64,000 bases of DNA, taken from Dendrolimus kikuchii (lineage: Eukaryota; Arthropoda; Insecta; Lepidoptera; Lasiocampidae). Below the pieces are notes generated by a model that was not told the origin of the DNA, made no database searches, and saw nothing but the letters and a program-made list of their open reading frames with translations. Positions 32,113 to 42,285 of this stretch are shown here, one piece after another. The translations under genes and the position numbers were made by a program. The stretch covers positions 25,098,272 through 25,162,271 of the forward strand of contig CM034394.1 in the NCBI GenBank assembly GCA_019925095.2, read 5' to 3'. Numbering within the stretch: position 1 is the first letter of the stretch; every line of letters begins with the position of its first letter.

Positions 32113-33295
32113 AATAATAATAAGTATTATTATTATTATGTTAATTTATATGTCTTCAAAAATAGGGCAATCTCTTAACCAATACCGGTTTTACTCATAG
32201 AGAGTAAGCGTAAGTTTGAACCCTCCTTTATAGTTTTTAAAGAAGCCTTCAAACTTAATCTAACGCTCTATGAATAAGACCGTAAGGTTACCACGCCTCT
32301 TTTACTAGTGTAGGTAGTATAGAAGATAATTTGCCTGTGAAAGGATAAGATTGGTAAATACGCTCATAGGAATTCTAAAGCTTGGTTGATAGTGTATCAA
32401 AACCTCGGTATCACACAGGTCGGTCGCCGCATGTATAATTCACAGGGGGCGAGACGGCTCGGTGTACAGACTACGGCGAGACACGTTGTATGGACGTAGG
32501 GTGGTTTTAACCTGTAAGGGTTGAGGTGGACGGTATATACAGGACATAGATAGACTACTTGTACTACATAAGGATAATCTACTCTTATTTTGATAAATAT
32601 TACAGCCCTACAGTATGACTTAATGATATTCAGGGAAACAGTTGATTATTTTGGTTACAGCCTAAGTATATTTATTAAACTTTTGGTAACAAAAGTTGGT
32701 TAAATAGGTTTTATTGAATAAACCGGTTTCGACCGGTTTTTGTCGCACGCCTTCAAAGCGCAGCCGTGTGATACAACAGGTTTTCAGTCGCACACAAACT
32801 CGTGTTAAGACGAGTTAGATTGAGAAAGTAACTCTGGGGAAAGAAACCTGTTAAAGCAGGTTTACATAGCACTCTTTTTAAGGTTTATAATCCGAACGAA
32901 ATAGTTGACTAAACCGGTTATAACCGATTAAAAATAGTAAGTAATTTTGAACCGGTTTCAAGTCTTGGTGACATTATCTCACATGTTACTTTTTTAACAA
33001 AATTTTACAAACTCGAACTGTATGTAATTTTATTAGCTGAACTTTTTTATATATCTATCTATATTATGGTATATCAATTTAAATCTCACCGACCCCATGA
33101 GGCTGCAATAATTGCATAACTTTAAAGTACACAATTTAATCTTAAAATCGTAAATATTGATTTGTTATTGAAATTAATACTTATTCTGTAGGATATAGTT
33201 TTATTATAAATAATAATTTCTAAAAATTGAACTAAATACTTAAAAATAAACTAAATTATAAATAAATTAATATAGAGTATGTAACAAATCGCTGC
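32113..33295. other. 1.2 kb free of known repeats; contains AACCGGTT cluster
   Basis: No family from elsewhere in the window was recognised here. Composition is more balanced in 32395-32530 and 32715-32960. The latter part holds a dense set of AACCGGTT-like sites, listed separately. No convincing coding frame. Confidence 0.5.
32720..32958. promoter_or_regulatory. Cluster of AACCGGTT-like (Grainyhead-type) sites
   Basis: AAACCGGTTT at 32720, ACCGGTTTTT at 32732, AACAGGTTTT at 32775, AAACCTGTTA at 32844, AAACCGGTTA at 32911, TAACCGATTA at 32921 and AACCGGTTT at 32950. The insect Grainyhead consensus is close to AACCGGTT. The homotypic clustering within 240 bp is what is seen. Enhancer function is inference. 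Confidence 0.4.
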
Positions 33296-33311
33296 CAGAG
33301 GGAAGCGTGCC

Positions 33312-33400
33312 CAGAAGGCTGGCTGCATTGCCACTATATGCCACTATATGATGTATGGCAATACTGATTCGTTGCGCAAAATACAAACCAGCCTTCTGAT
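33312..33400. repeat. Repeat N copy 1, hairpin ends
   Basis: Begins cccagaaggctggc and ends accagccttctgatc, an inverted repeat of agaaggctgg. A small internal duplication ('tatatgccac') is present. Same architecture at 37.3-37.45 and 39.0-39.1 kb. Confidence 0.6.
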
Positions 33401-33607
33401 CAAAGAGTTTCTTACAAATTTCTTTGAAGAATTTGTTTTCCAATGATTTGTTTATAATAATGTTAGTAGTCGTATTTTAAACAGCTTTGTATTCAGTGTT
33501 TTATGTTAGTGGAAATATTATTACAGTGATTTTTATTCAAACTAAGTGCTATTGAAGAACATTCTTGAAGGTCATATATATTAGTTATAAATTAAGTAGA
33601 CTTTAAA

Positions 33608-34222
33608 GTCGTGGTAGCGTAATGGCTAGCGCACGCGACCCAAACTCAAAGGGCGCGGGTTCGATCCTGGCCGGAACGCATGCACCACTTAGGCAGTTTT
33701 CTAACCTAATGTGCATATTGTTACAATTACCACATGCTATTTTATCCGTGCAGGAACGGAGAAAGAATACAATTTCCTGCGGCCTGGCGGCCTTTCGTAA
33801 GAGGCGACTAAACAACCCACAGCGAGGTGGTAGGGTAATTACTCGACTGGATGGCGACCACCCCTGGTCTAGAGTATGCCGCCATAACAACCTTGTGTTG
33901 TGTTCCGATATTAGTGACCAGGTTCCAGTCTCCTTTAAGAGAGCAGCAGCGTATTGGCAGCACCTTACGTGTTGCAAATGTCTATAGGCGATGGTAACCG
34001 CTTTCCATCAAGTGGGCAGTCTGCCTGTCTGCTAAACTCCTGCAATAAAAAAAAAATTAACAACGGTGAAGGAAAACATCGTGATGCAACCTGCACATCG
34101 AGATAACCGACGTGTCAAGCCTGCCAAGCCGCCTTGGACAAGCGTGGCGGGTATAATGTCCGTTCCCCTGTAATGGGAGGCCCGAGCACAGCAGTGGAAC
34201 ATTTATGGGCTGTTATTATTAT
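33608..34222 (+). mobile_element. SINE-T1 copy 5, split by retroposon C
   Basis: The tRNA-like head is at 33608-33690 with A-box region 'ggtagcgtaatggctagcg' and B box 'gggttcgatcctgg' (33658-33671). The body breaks at about 33740 in 'ccacatgct', resumes at about 34057 ('aacaacggtgaagg') and ends 'gggctgttattattat'. The interruption is retroposon C copy 12, so C was active after this SINE inserted. Confidence 0.9.
33741..34056 (+). mobile_element. Retroposon C copy 12, full length, inside SINE-T1
   Basis: From 'ttatccgtgcaggaacggag' to 'ctcctgcaataaaaaaaaaa'. Complete with oligo-A, hence a good example of one intact insertion whose both ends can be read against the SINE consensus. Confidence 0.92.
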
Positions 34223-34317
34223 GTAAGTAGGCTTCGAAACGTGTTATCGCTGTTTAAGAAGAAGAAACGCCAAAAATCTCCTCAGCAAAAGTATTAATTT
34301 TTAAATTGCAGAATGTG

Positions 34318-34610
34318 AACTATATATAAGTATAGATATAAGGCCAACACTGCACATCACTTCCTCACAACACCAGCATGTAACAGATACACTCTACATT
34401 AGTATAAGTTTAGTATTAAAAATAGGATAAATTAATATAATAAGTTATTCTTAAGGTATATCACAACATAAAAATTACTAAATTAATGTCACACACACTA
34501 ACAAAAATAAACAATAAGCGTGTATGGAGTCTAAAATTTTTCATAGAAATTAAGTAGTAAAAAAGGTACGGAACTCGAGTCCGTAGAGATATTAATAATA
34601 ATAAAAAAAA
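34318..34610 (+). repeat. Repeat S copy 1
   Basis: 'actatatataagtatagata', 'gcatgtaacagatacactct', 'aattactaaattaatgtcac' and 'ggaactcgagtccgtaga'. The same blocks occur at 63145-63600, there in a fold-back arrangement. Confidence 0.7.
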
Positions 34611-35025
34611 ATTAAAAATATTGCAGAATGTTACCCATGCACAAAATAATGGTTTAGCTAAAAAGCAAGACTATGTCTAGACATGTGAACAAAGTCTGAA
34701 ATCGTCTCTTTCCAGACCAAACAGCCTAGACTACCAAGATACGGGGCATAAACGTAACTGGTCGAGCCGATGCCTACCAATTTTCCGGTCGGCCGACGTT
34801 GGGGTCCGGATTCAATTTCGCTAAAATTTTATTCGTCCGATTTTGGAATTCTATCGGATCGGAATACGTACGGCGTTCGACGTTTTCGAGTGGCCCCCTC
34901 TTTTGGTCAACTCAAAGGAACTCAATGACCGTACAGGGAATACATAGGTCAGATGTATGTTTTGACGGATATTGAATATTGGAAGAAATGTTCTTACGGT
35001 TGGGCTTCCAACGTTTGTGGAAAGC
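34611..35025. other. No recognised gene
   Basis: The part 34740-34930 is more balanced in composition ('ggtcgagccgatgcctacca', 'ccgacgttggggtccgga') and is not repeated in the window. No domain seen. Confidence 0.4.
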
Positions 35026-35192
35026 TTTTTTATAAGGCTGTCAGGAGCCTTAAGAACAGACGAGCTTGCATGACAAGAGTTATGAATGTCAAAGAGTCAA
35101 GTGAGGTGTGTAAGAATAAGCCTAAATGGCACTCTGTTGTTCGTGCCTACCCCGCAAGGGAACTGGCGTGAAGTTATGTATGTTTTTTATAA
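35026..35192 (+). mobile_element. LINE-A copy 14 with 10-bp TSD
   Basis: Plus-strand 3' fragment (35036-35182). Target-site duplication ttttttataa at 35026-35035 and 35183-35192. The tail has a single TATG unit, the shortest in the window. Confidence 0.9.
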
Positions 35193-35251
35193 TAATATGT
35201 TAGGATATTATTCACGTTCCTAAAAAGTGATTTACTAACTTTACTTTAATA

Positions 35252-35684
35252 ACACTACGTTTTAACGGTTTTAAGCGCTGTAATTTATTCTGCGTGCACC
35301 GGAACACAAACCAACTTCTTAATTTCTTTTTTTATTTTTACTTTCACCCATTTTAATATTATAAATAATAAGAGCTAGGCATGTTTGCTGAAGAGTTTCT
35401 TGCGCCGCTTCTTGTCTTCAAGCCAGAAGATGTTGCGAAGCGGCGGTAAATTAGATTAGGCTCCCATAGAGTAAATAATAACCATAAACAAAATCAACAC
35501 TAAATAATTAAAATGAACAAGTCGGCGGTAGGCTAAATCAAGCTTTAACAATACTCATTTACACTTGACATCTTTGTCTTCCGTGATCACGGCTACTGAA
35601 AAGTGGCCGAAACGTCGGAATAATAAAAATCAAATAAATTACCGAGCGTAAAACCGTTCAAACGTAGTTTTATTATGTATACAA
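35252..35684. mobile_element. Foldback element E copy 3
   Basis: Left arm remnant 'aataacactacgttttaacg' (35252), right arm 'aaaccgttcaaacgtagttt' ending 35684. The inner portion is in minus orientation ('cgaagcggcggtaaattaga', 'ccgtgatcacggctactgaa'). The left arm is mostly lost. Confidence 0.75.
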
Positions 35685-35732
35685 GTTGCGAAAACTTGAG
35701 AAACTATTAACTGACGATTTGACGACTGACTG

Positions 35733-35968
35733 ACTGATTTGACGGTCTCTGTGGTTGAGCGTGCTAAGCCTTTGCCGGCGTACCCACTGCAACGCAGAGG
35801 CTCCGGGTTCGATTCCTGGTATAGTAAATTTCGGAAACGTATTTTCTCCGTTATTTATGGTCTGGGTGTCTGGGATCGGCCCCAGAGTAGTCCGTTGTAT
35901 ATTACCCATAACACAAGCGTAACTTGCTTAATTTGGGGATATACAATATGTGTTTGTCTAAAAAAAAA
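35733..35968 (+). mobile_element. SINE-T2 copy 2
   Basis: tRNA-like head 'ctctgtggttgagcgtgcta', B box 'gggttcgattcctgg' (35806-35820), body 'ggtctgggtgtctgggatcg', end 'gtttgtctaaaaaaaaa'. Orientation and A/B boxes are clear. The oligo-A end suggests mobilisation by a poly-A-recognising LINE, unlike LINE-A. Confidence 0.87.
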
Positions 35969-36007
35969 ACTTTACTTTGTTAGCTTTACGTATTTCTCGT
36001 AATTTAC

Positions 36008-36177
36008 GGACGGCCCCAAAGGTGCTACCAATGTGCAGCCGCTCTCTAAGGGAGATTGGAACCTGGCCTCTAATGCCGGAACACAACTCAAGGCTGCTAT
36101 GGCGGCATACATTAGACCAGGTGCGGTAGCCATCATCAAGGACATGGTATTCTTTCTCCGTTCTTGCACGGATAAAG
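36008..36177 (-). mobile_element. Retroposon C copy 13, internal deletions
   Basis: Retains 'caaaggtgctaccaatgtgc', 'ctctaatgccggaacacaac' and 'ctccgttcttgcacggataa', but lacks the poly-A end and about 80 bp near the 5' end. Confidence 0.8.
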
Positions 36178-36179
36178 AT

Positions 36180-36655
36180 ATACAGTTCGCAGGACAAGAT
36201 AAAAAAGTTTCCTTTAAAAGCAACAACTTAATCGTTTTTTTAAGTTAAAAACTAAACAAAACCTAGCCATAGTGACCTTGTCACGGATAAATAACTCGAG
36301 GCAACCTAGGAACGATAAGCTATCTGATAATTAAAACGTTCGTGCGAACTGTAAAATCTGATTTCTATTTTTAGAACCCACTAGGCCTTGGTAAGTGTTA
36401 ATATATACTACTTTAGCCCAAAAAAATCGTACCAAATCGCTTTAGATTCCATTTAAAGATATAAAAAGACATTAACAAGTTTTCTGGCCCGTTTTAAATC
36501 TAGTTTTCTTTTAAAAATAAATAAAAAAAACTTACATTAAAATTTACACAATAATATTAAAATAAATTTTTATTAGTGAATTAGATTAAACAATCGTTCT
36601 GAATTATTATGATCAACTGAAAAATAAAGTATCATATAAATAAACCTAACTTAAA
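36180..36655. other. No recognised gene
   Basis: Plain AT-rich sequence. No family recognised. Confidence 0.4.
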
Positions 36656-36659
36656 AATA

Positions 36660-37265
36660 CAGTGTAAACTCCATGTAACGTCACTCGATTTAACGACAAA
36701 CTCCCTTAAGCGTCGAAATCATTTGGCTTTGGTTGGTTCAGCTTGTCGACGGCAGGCGGCCACTTGATGGAAAGCGGTCACCATCGCCTATGGACATTTG
36801 CAATACCAAAGTTGCTACAAATGCGCTGCTGCTCTTAAGAGAAACTGGAACCTGGTCGCTAATGCCGGAACACATCTCAAGGTTGTTATGGCGACATACT
36901 ACATGTCTTCCATACATACACTCTATATACCATTACACCCACTCTTAATAACGACAACAATTTATTAATAAGAATTACCTTTTAAGTTGCCAAAATTAGT
37001 AAAAACTGCGCAGCTGTATAAGTTCTTTTATCGCTTTAATATTCTAGTCCGTAATAAACTCGACTGTCGGAATCATGCATACCGAAATTTTTAAGTACTT
37101 CCTTTATCACCAAGATGCCTCAATATCGCAACATATGAACAAAATAAGTACAGGTGCAGCAAAATATGTCAGACAAAAAAACAGTCTTCTCTCCATTTAA
37201 CGAAAACTCTATATAACGCCATAAATGCACATTCCCTGCAGTGTCGTTATATAGAGTTTACACTG
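36660..37265. mobile_element. pogo/mariner-like MITE containing retroposon C
   Basis: Terminal inverted repeats CAGTGTAAACTC (36660) and GAGTTTACACTG (ending 37265), with TA just left of the element. Subterminal blocks with (a)taacg recur in both halves. The CAGTG... terminus with TA flank fits pogo/Tigger-type Tc1-mariner elements. It has no transposase. Retroposon C copy 14 lies inside, so the MITE is older. The right flank is CA, not TA, so one duplicate has mutated. Confidence 0.72.
36735..36902 (-). mobile_element. Retroposon C copy 14, 5'-truncated
   Basis: 'cacttgatggaaagcggtca' through 'caaggttgttatggcgacat'. Inserted in the pogo-like MITE. Confidence 0.82.
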
Positions 37266-37329
37266 CATATAAAAAATAGGAAAAAACCCAAAATAAAAAT
37301 AAAATCCTATATTAAAGCCCGTCCAGCCC

Positions 37330-37445
37330 CACCAGACCACTGTCGCTGGGCATTGTACCTAGAATGTTGTCAGCATTACCTCGCTGGATACAGAGGCTAA
37401 TCCTTTGAGTGAGGTAAGCTCCAGCCTTCCGGTCTCCTGTTGTAT
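37330..37445. repeat. Repeat N copy 2, diverged
   Basis: 'cattacctcgctggatacag' and 'gaggtaagctccagccttcc' match the copy at 39.0 kb. The left hairpin arm is lost. Confidence 0.5.
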
Positions 37446-37787
37446 TGACCAGACGTTTTTTAATATTTTTTAATTAAACTGTACATAAAAAATGTAAATC
37501 AAGTTGTGATTCTATTTATACTTGATTTTTATAATGATATCCGATAATATAGGTATATGATGTCTAGACAAGACTCTTTATTATTATTTTTAAACTGTAG
37601 ACTATAGATGTACGCTCAAGGAAAAACCGCGGTCAATGTAGGACTGTTTTATAACCACAAAGATCTAGGCTCTAAGGTTGTAATGATAGTAGATCTTTAT
37701 ATCTTGAATTATGGAAAGAACTAGTGCAAATGCCCTTCACAATATCCGCTTAGCATAACTTTACTAAGCATATTTTTTTCATCATTT

Positions 37788-38360
37788 TTATTGTATTTTA
37801 AATATGGTATTATTATATTAATGCGTGAAGCAAAAACTTTCTACCCCTTTTTACGATAATTGCGCGGACGGAGGCATCGGAAATTTCGCAATAATAGTTT
37901 ATATAGAGAAGGAGTGCAGAATGCTAATATATATTTTTTTAATTATGCATAAAAAATACATGAAATCATCAAAAAAACATTACACACGCATATATACTCT
38001 TTTGTTTATTGTTAAAGTCAAATTAACAGTGTAGCCTTGGCGAAATATATGATTACAGAAGTACAGTCTTTGACAACAGAATCTTAATACTCGTAATGTT
38101 CAAACTTATAATTTAAATTAATTATATGGTCTTCTTGCAATTACCACGTGCTAATAACGGTGAAGGAAAACATCGTGATGCAACCTGCACATCGACATAA
38201 CCGATGTGTCAAACCTGCCAAGCCGCCTTGGACAAGCGTGGCGGGTATACGTCCGTTCCCCCTATAATGGGAGGCCCGAGCCCAGCAGTGGGACATTTAT
38301 GGGCTGATATTATTATAATAATTATATGGTCTAATTTCGACCACTGGGCGACCACTAGTA
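37788..38360 (+). repeat. Repeat P copy 3, interrupted by SINE-T1
   Basis: The most complete P copy: 'attaatgcgtgaagcaaaaa', 'attgcgcggacggaggcat', 'gagaaggagtgcagaatgct', 'ctcttttgtttattgttaaa', then after the SINE 'ctaatttcgaccactgggcg'. It provides the reference for what is missing around the BEL/Pao element. Confidence 0.75.
38119..38332 (+). mobile_element. SINE-T1 copy 6 with 14-bp TSD
   Basis: 5'-truncated SINE (38133-38319) lacking the tRNA head. The target-site duplication taattatatggtct is exact at 38119-38132 and 38319-38332. 5' truncation of a SINE with a perfect TSD shows normal target-primed integration. Confidence 0.92.
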
Positions 38361-38485
38361 CTTTTTATTATGTATACAAACCTTATCGAGATGCGTATTA
38401 TACTATAATAAATTCTCACAATATTTACACATAAAAAAATTGCGTTAAAATAACATCTTATAATTTTTTAATTGATTATAAGCTA

Positions 38486-38639
38486 GTACAATGAATAGAC
38501 AAGAGTGATGAATGTGAGAGAAGCAAGTGAGGTGTGTAAGAATAAGCCTAAATGGCGCTCTGTTGTTCGTGCCTACCCCGCAAGGGAACTGGCGTGAAGC
38601 TATGTATGTATGTATGTATGTATGTATGTACAATGAATA
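38486..38639 (+). mobile_element. LINE-A copy 15 with 12-bp TSD
   Basis: Plus-strand 130-bp 3' fragment (38498-38627) with six or seven TATG units. The target-site duplication gtacaatgaata is exact at 38486-38497 and 38628-38639. Confidence 0.93.
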
Positions 38640-38641
38640 AT

Positions 38642-38699
38642 CTCTCAAGATTTATAATTCTCAAATATCATAAGATTTGAGCATTACAAATCTTGAGAG
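38642..38699. repeat. Nested stem-loop
   Basis: Outer arms CTCTCAAGATTT (38642-38653) and AAATCTTGAGAG (38688-38699) pair perfectly. Inner arms CTCAAAT (38660-38666) and ATTTGAG (38675-38681) pair within. It lies 3 bp beyond a LINE-A target duplicate. Confidence 0.8.
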
Positions 38700-38787
38700 C
38701 ACCTTCGTATCGCGGTTAATTTAACCCATATATTTTGATTACACTACATTCATTGTATTATTATATTAACAATGATCTAGTTACCCA

Positions 38788-38905
38788 GGTGTGATGTCCC
38801 ACTGCTGGGCATGGGCCTCCCCATTTTAGAGTAACGGACACTATACAGGTTGATTGTCCAAGACGGTTTGGCGGGTTCCACATATCGGTTATCTCGTTGT
38901 CCATA
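38788..38905 (-). mobile_element. SINE-T1 copy 7, old fragment
   Basis: 'gatgtcccactgctgggcat', 'ccaagacggtttggcgggtt' and 'acatatcggttatctcg'. Neither end remains. Confidence 0.75.
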
Positions 38906-39023
38906 AATAATCAAATACAATAAAAGAAAACTTAACTTATTTGTATTGTATTCTACCCATAGTCCCGCAAGACTATAAGTAGAATACTGAGCCTAGATCA
39001 CCGTCTTCTATGGGTAAGGTGCT

Positions 39024-39105
39024 CAGAAGGCTGGCGACGTTTCCTCGCTGGATCGCGATACTGATCCGTTGCCCGAGGTAACCACCAGCCTTCTGATCAC
39101 CTGAA
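39024..39105. repeat. Repeat N copy 3, hairpin ends intact
   Basis: agaaggctggcgacgtttcc at the left and accaccagccttctgatcac at the right form an inverted repeat. The middle has 'cgctggatcgcgatactgat'. Confidence 0.65.
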
Positions 39106-39740
39106 GAGTCAACGAGTCATTTGGACAAATTTTGTTAGAAGCGTCTCGACAGCAAACGTCTTATCATTTTGCTGTTAAAATATCGTGGAATAAATTTTAC
39201 TTACTTTTCAAACAACGATTAATGAGTTATTTGACTCCTTTTACTCGTAGAAAATTATGACGTCATAAGTATGTATGGTCCTACGATATCTGTAAAGAAG
39301 TGACGTTTTGTAAGCCCATAAAAAGCACCTCTATTGATTTGACTGTTAGTTTGCATATTAAAAACTCGAATTTTCAAATACATACATTCATGGTATAGAT
39401 AGGTTTTTTCCAAAAAAAATTGGGGTAGGTAAGTATAAAATTGTATATTTAGTCTGTAGAATTCATGCCAAGCACTAGAATTCATATCTAACCTCATCTG
39501 GGATAATGTTATGGTTATAGCTCGTTTCACGTGGAAGTAGCGATGGAGTTAATGCGTTATTTTTGATGCGATATGACGATTAATGACGTTAATTAATGAC
39601 ATAACGTATTTACACTAATACAGCCATTCGTTAACGGAGTTATTTTTAATGCTATAATTAAGACGCATTTGACGACAGCCCTTAATCATAACATTATGGA
39701 AGGTGTAGCCGGACGGTTATAATACTGATGGTTTGGATCT
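39106..39740. other. No recognised gene
   Basis: AT-rich. The segment 39490-39700 ('gataatgttatggttatagc', 'cattcgttaacggagttatt') resembles sequence around 27055-27075 and 27815-27900, so a diffuse old repeat may be present. A 91-codon minus frame (39255-39530) has no domain. Confidence 0.4.
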
Positions 39741-39743
39741 CAT

Positions 39744-40044
39744 GTTACTTCTAATAAAATATAATAATAATAATAACAGCCCGTAAATGTCCCACTGCTG
39801 GGCTCGGGCATCCCAATATAGGGGAATGGACAGTATACCCGCCACGCTTGTCCAAGGCGGCTTGGCAGGTTTGACACATCGGTTATCTCGATGTGCAGGT
39901 TGCATCACGATGTTTTCCTTCACCGTTGTTAGCACGTGGTAATCGTAACAATATGCACATTAGGTCAGAAAATAGATTCCACGCCGTTTGAGCTCTCGAA
40001 GACTGCGCTAGCCATTACGCTACCACGACTTACTTACGTTACTT
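39744..40044 (-). mobile_element. SINE-T1 copy 8, deleted in the head
   Basis: Body and tail are complete. The region of the B box is deleted (about 39975-40000), so pol III transcription is unlikely. A possible 7-bp duplication gttactt flanks it (39744-39750 and 40038-40044). Confidence 0.85.
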
Positions 40045-40049
40045 GTGAT

Positions 40050-40530
40050 AAATTTATCAAATTGAAGAAATTTTCCAAATTAAATCAGGAGACCCTGCAT
40101 GCCCACAAAACGCATTCCAACAATTAACAATGGCCGCTGACAGTTGCTAAATAAAAAATATATTTCTATTTTATACACCGCCCCGCAATATATCAATGAA
40201 AATCAAAGAATGTAACTCAATTCTGCCTAAAATGTTTTTAATATGACAGCAATGACACACGACATCACCATCCATCATCAATATTAATAAAATCTCAATG
40301 ATTGTCCGTTTGTTCACGTCATATTTCAACGCGTAATGAATCTGCTGCATATATTAAGAATAATGCTCTGACAAAAGAATTTATATTGAAAGAAAATACG
40401 TTGGGAGTGCTAATGGACTAGAAAAATATTTTGCCAGATATAAGTTCGTGTTTACGTGACTTAAGGTCTTAGGTTCGATTTACAATAAACGTCTGGCATT
40501 GAGATGCCCTTGATCAAATTAAAATAAATT
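40050..40530. other. No recognised gene
   Basis: AT-rich, with no family or frame I can support. Confidence 0.4.
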
Positions 40531-40532
40531 AA

Positions 40533-40862
40533 TTAGCATGACGTGGTAGCTTAGTAGCTAATACACTTGCGTCTCCAATTCGCATTTTAGATGACGTGGG
40601 TTCTAATCTGAGCCGGGAAGAAGAGAATCTGAGCCGGACGTGGAAGAAGAAGCAAGGGGAAGCTTACCTCACCACCAGTCTACCGCCACACTGCACTCGT
40701 CCCCCGAGTGTTCACACACCCACTCCTATTACAACGTAGTGACCTGAAGGAAAACTATCATGATGAAATCGGGGTATCTAGATAACTTGATCAATCGTGG
40801 TGGATACTGTCTGTTCCTCTCCAAAAAATGGGGAAGCTGAAGTCCAGCAGTGAGACTTCATT
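40533..40862 (+). mobile_element. SINE-T1-related copy 9, old
   Basis: A tRNA-like start 'gacgtggtagcttagtagct' with a weak B box 'gggttctaatctgag', then 'gaaggaaaactatcatgatg' and 'cagcagtgagacttcatta'. An insert with 'gagccggacgtggaagaaga' follows the head. Diverged relative or older subfamily of SINE-T1. Confidence 0.6.
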
Positions 40863-40876
40863 ATTTTATTTATATT

Positions 40877-41458
40877 TAGGTTACACCGCTGATATAGAAA
40901 GAAGAGTGAATTTGGGGAATAGTGTGAATGGAGCGTTAGATAAACTTCTAGGCGCTAAGAACCTCAACCAGAAGGCCCAGCTTGCCATACACAACGCGGT
41001 GCTGGTACCTACGCTCACGTATGGAAGAGAGAGCATGAAAGTAGAGTAAACGCGGTCGAGATGCGAGCACTGCGCAAAATCTGCGGAGTGACGCTCGCGG
41101 ACCGCGTTCGTAATACCGAAGTAAGAAAGAGAGTTGGTCTGAAAGAGAGAGTCGGGGTGAAGGTAAGGAAAGGAATGCTCCGGTGGTTCGGGCATGTGGA
41201 AAGAATGCATGATGAAAAATTGACTAAACAGATATACAACGCAAAAGTGGATGGATGCAGAAGTCGTGGAAGACCACGACACACCTTCCATGATCAAATT
41301 GATCGTGTACTAGCAGAAGGTGATGTCAGGAGCCTTAAGAACAGACGAGCATGCATGACAAGAGCTATGAATGTCAAAGAAGCAAGTGAGGTGTGTAAGA
41401 ATAAGCCTGAATGGCGCTCTGTTGTTCGTGTCTACTATATGTATGTAAGTAGGTTACA
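40877..41458 (+). mobile_element. LINE-A copy 16, 560-bp fragment with 9-bp TSD
   Basis: Plus strand, 40886-41449. It encodes the tail of the polymerase ORF from the 'DIERRVNLGNSVNGALDK' segment to 'CKNKPEWRSVVR', but a deletion of the family's tgggtatggaa block near 41028 shifts the frame between the two halves, and the final 25 bp before the tail are lost. The target-site duplication taggttaca is exact at 40877-40885 and 41450-41458. Dead copy. Antisense frames here are shadows. Confidence 0.9.
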
Positions 41459-42008
41459 TATTTACACATACTTGTGCGTAAAACATGCCTTTGTATCATT
41501 TTACCCTTATTATTTTTCAAACAACAAATCAAATCGCATTATCTTATAAACACAAATAATAATATATATATCAAAATAAAGCATCACAGAAAATAAGATA
41601 AAGAAATAATTTAATTTCCAACCCCCTATCTTATTACGGCTGAAGTTACCCTTAAAATGTCGAAATATGCGCTCTTCATTATAACGCAGGGAGGTCGTCC
41701 CGAGACAAAACAATTCTCGTCCCCATTCGAAAAACATTAATCAAAAGTGAACCATTAAAATAGGGTGGTGAAAGATACTGCAATAAGGCCTATACAAATC
41801 GCAACTATACTTTATTGTAGATCGTTATTATTATAAATAACTACACGAGTATAGGGGTGGGAATATGTCGCGTTGCATTAACAATATCAATATTTCATAT
41901 TTTTTTATCACTGTCATGTATCATGTCATCCATGTGTCCAAAGGGCGCGTTCCGCTAGTAGCTCACAACATCCAAAATGAAAAAAAAAATTAAGAGCTCA
42001 AAAAAAAA
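41459..42008. other. No recognised gene
   Basis: AT-rich. 'aaagggcgcgttccgctagtagctcacaac' (41938-41967, in part) resembles 18674-18703 ('gggagcgttcctttagtatc'), hinting at another low-copy repeat. Confidence 0.4.
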
Positions 42009-42285
42009 AAGTTGGCGGTAGGCTAAATAAAACTTGAACAATAGTCATTAACACTTGACACCTTTGTCTTCCGTGATCACGGCCACTGAAAAATGGCCGA
42101 AACGTCGGAATAATAAAATTCAAATAAATTACATACATACATAACTTCACGCCAGTTCCCTTGCGGGGTAGGCACGAACAACAGAGCGCCATTTAAGATT
42201 ATTCTTACACACCTCATTTACTTCAAATAAACTACTGCGTTTAAAATCGTTAAAACGTAGTTTTTTATGTATACAAGTTGCGATA
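42009..42285 (-). mobile_element. Foldback element E copy 4, split by LINE-A
   Basis: 'agttggcggtaggctaaata', 'ccgtgatcacggccactgaa', 'ggccgaaacgtcggaataat', then after the LINE 'aaactactgcgtttaaaatc'. One arm only. Confidence 0.75.
42119..42241 (-). mobile_element. LINE-A copy 17, 103 bp, with 10-bp TSD
   Basis: The shortest clean LINE-A insertion (42129-42231). The target-site duplication ttcaaataaa is exact at 42119-42128 and 42232-42241. It shows that about 90 bp of the element's 3' end is enough to mark an insertion. Confidence 0.92.

Noticed and set aside
33608..33690. A functional tRNA gene
   Set aside because: The B box is good, but the segment continues into the SINE-T1 body and recurs as the head of other SINE copies; no independent tRNA fold with a matching acceptor stem was seen. 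The same applies to the SINE-T2 heads.
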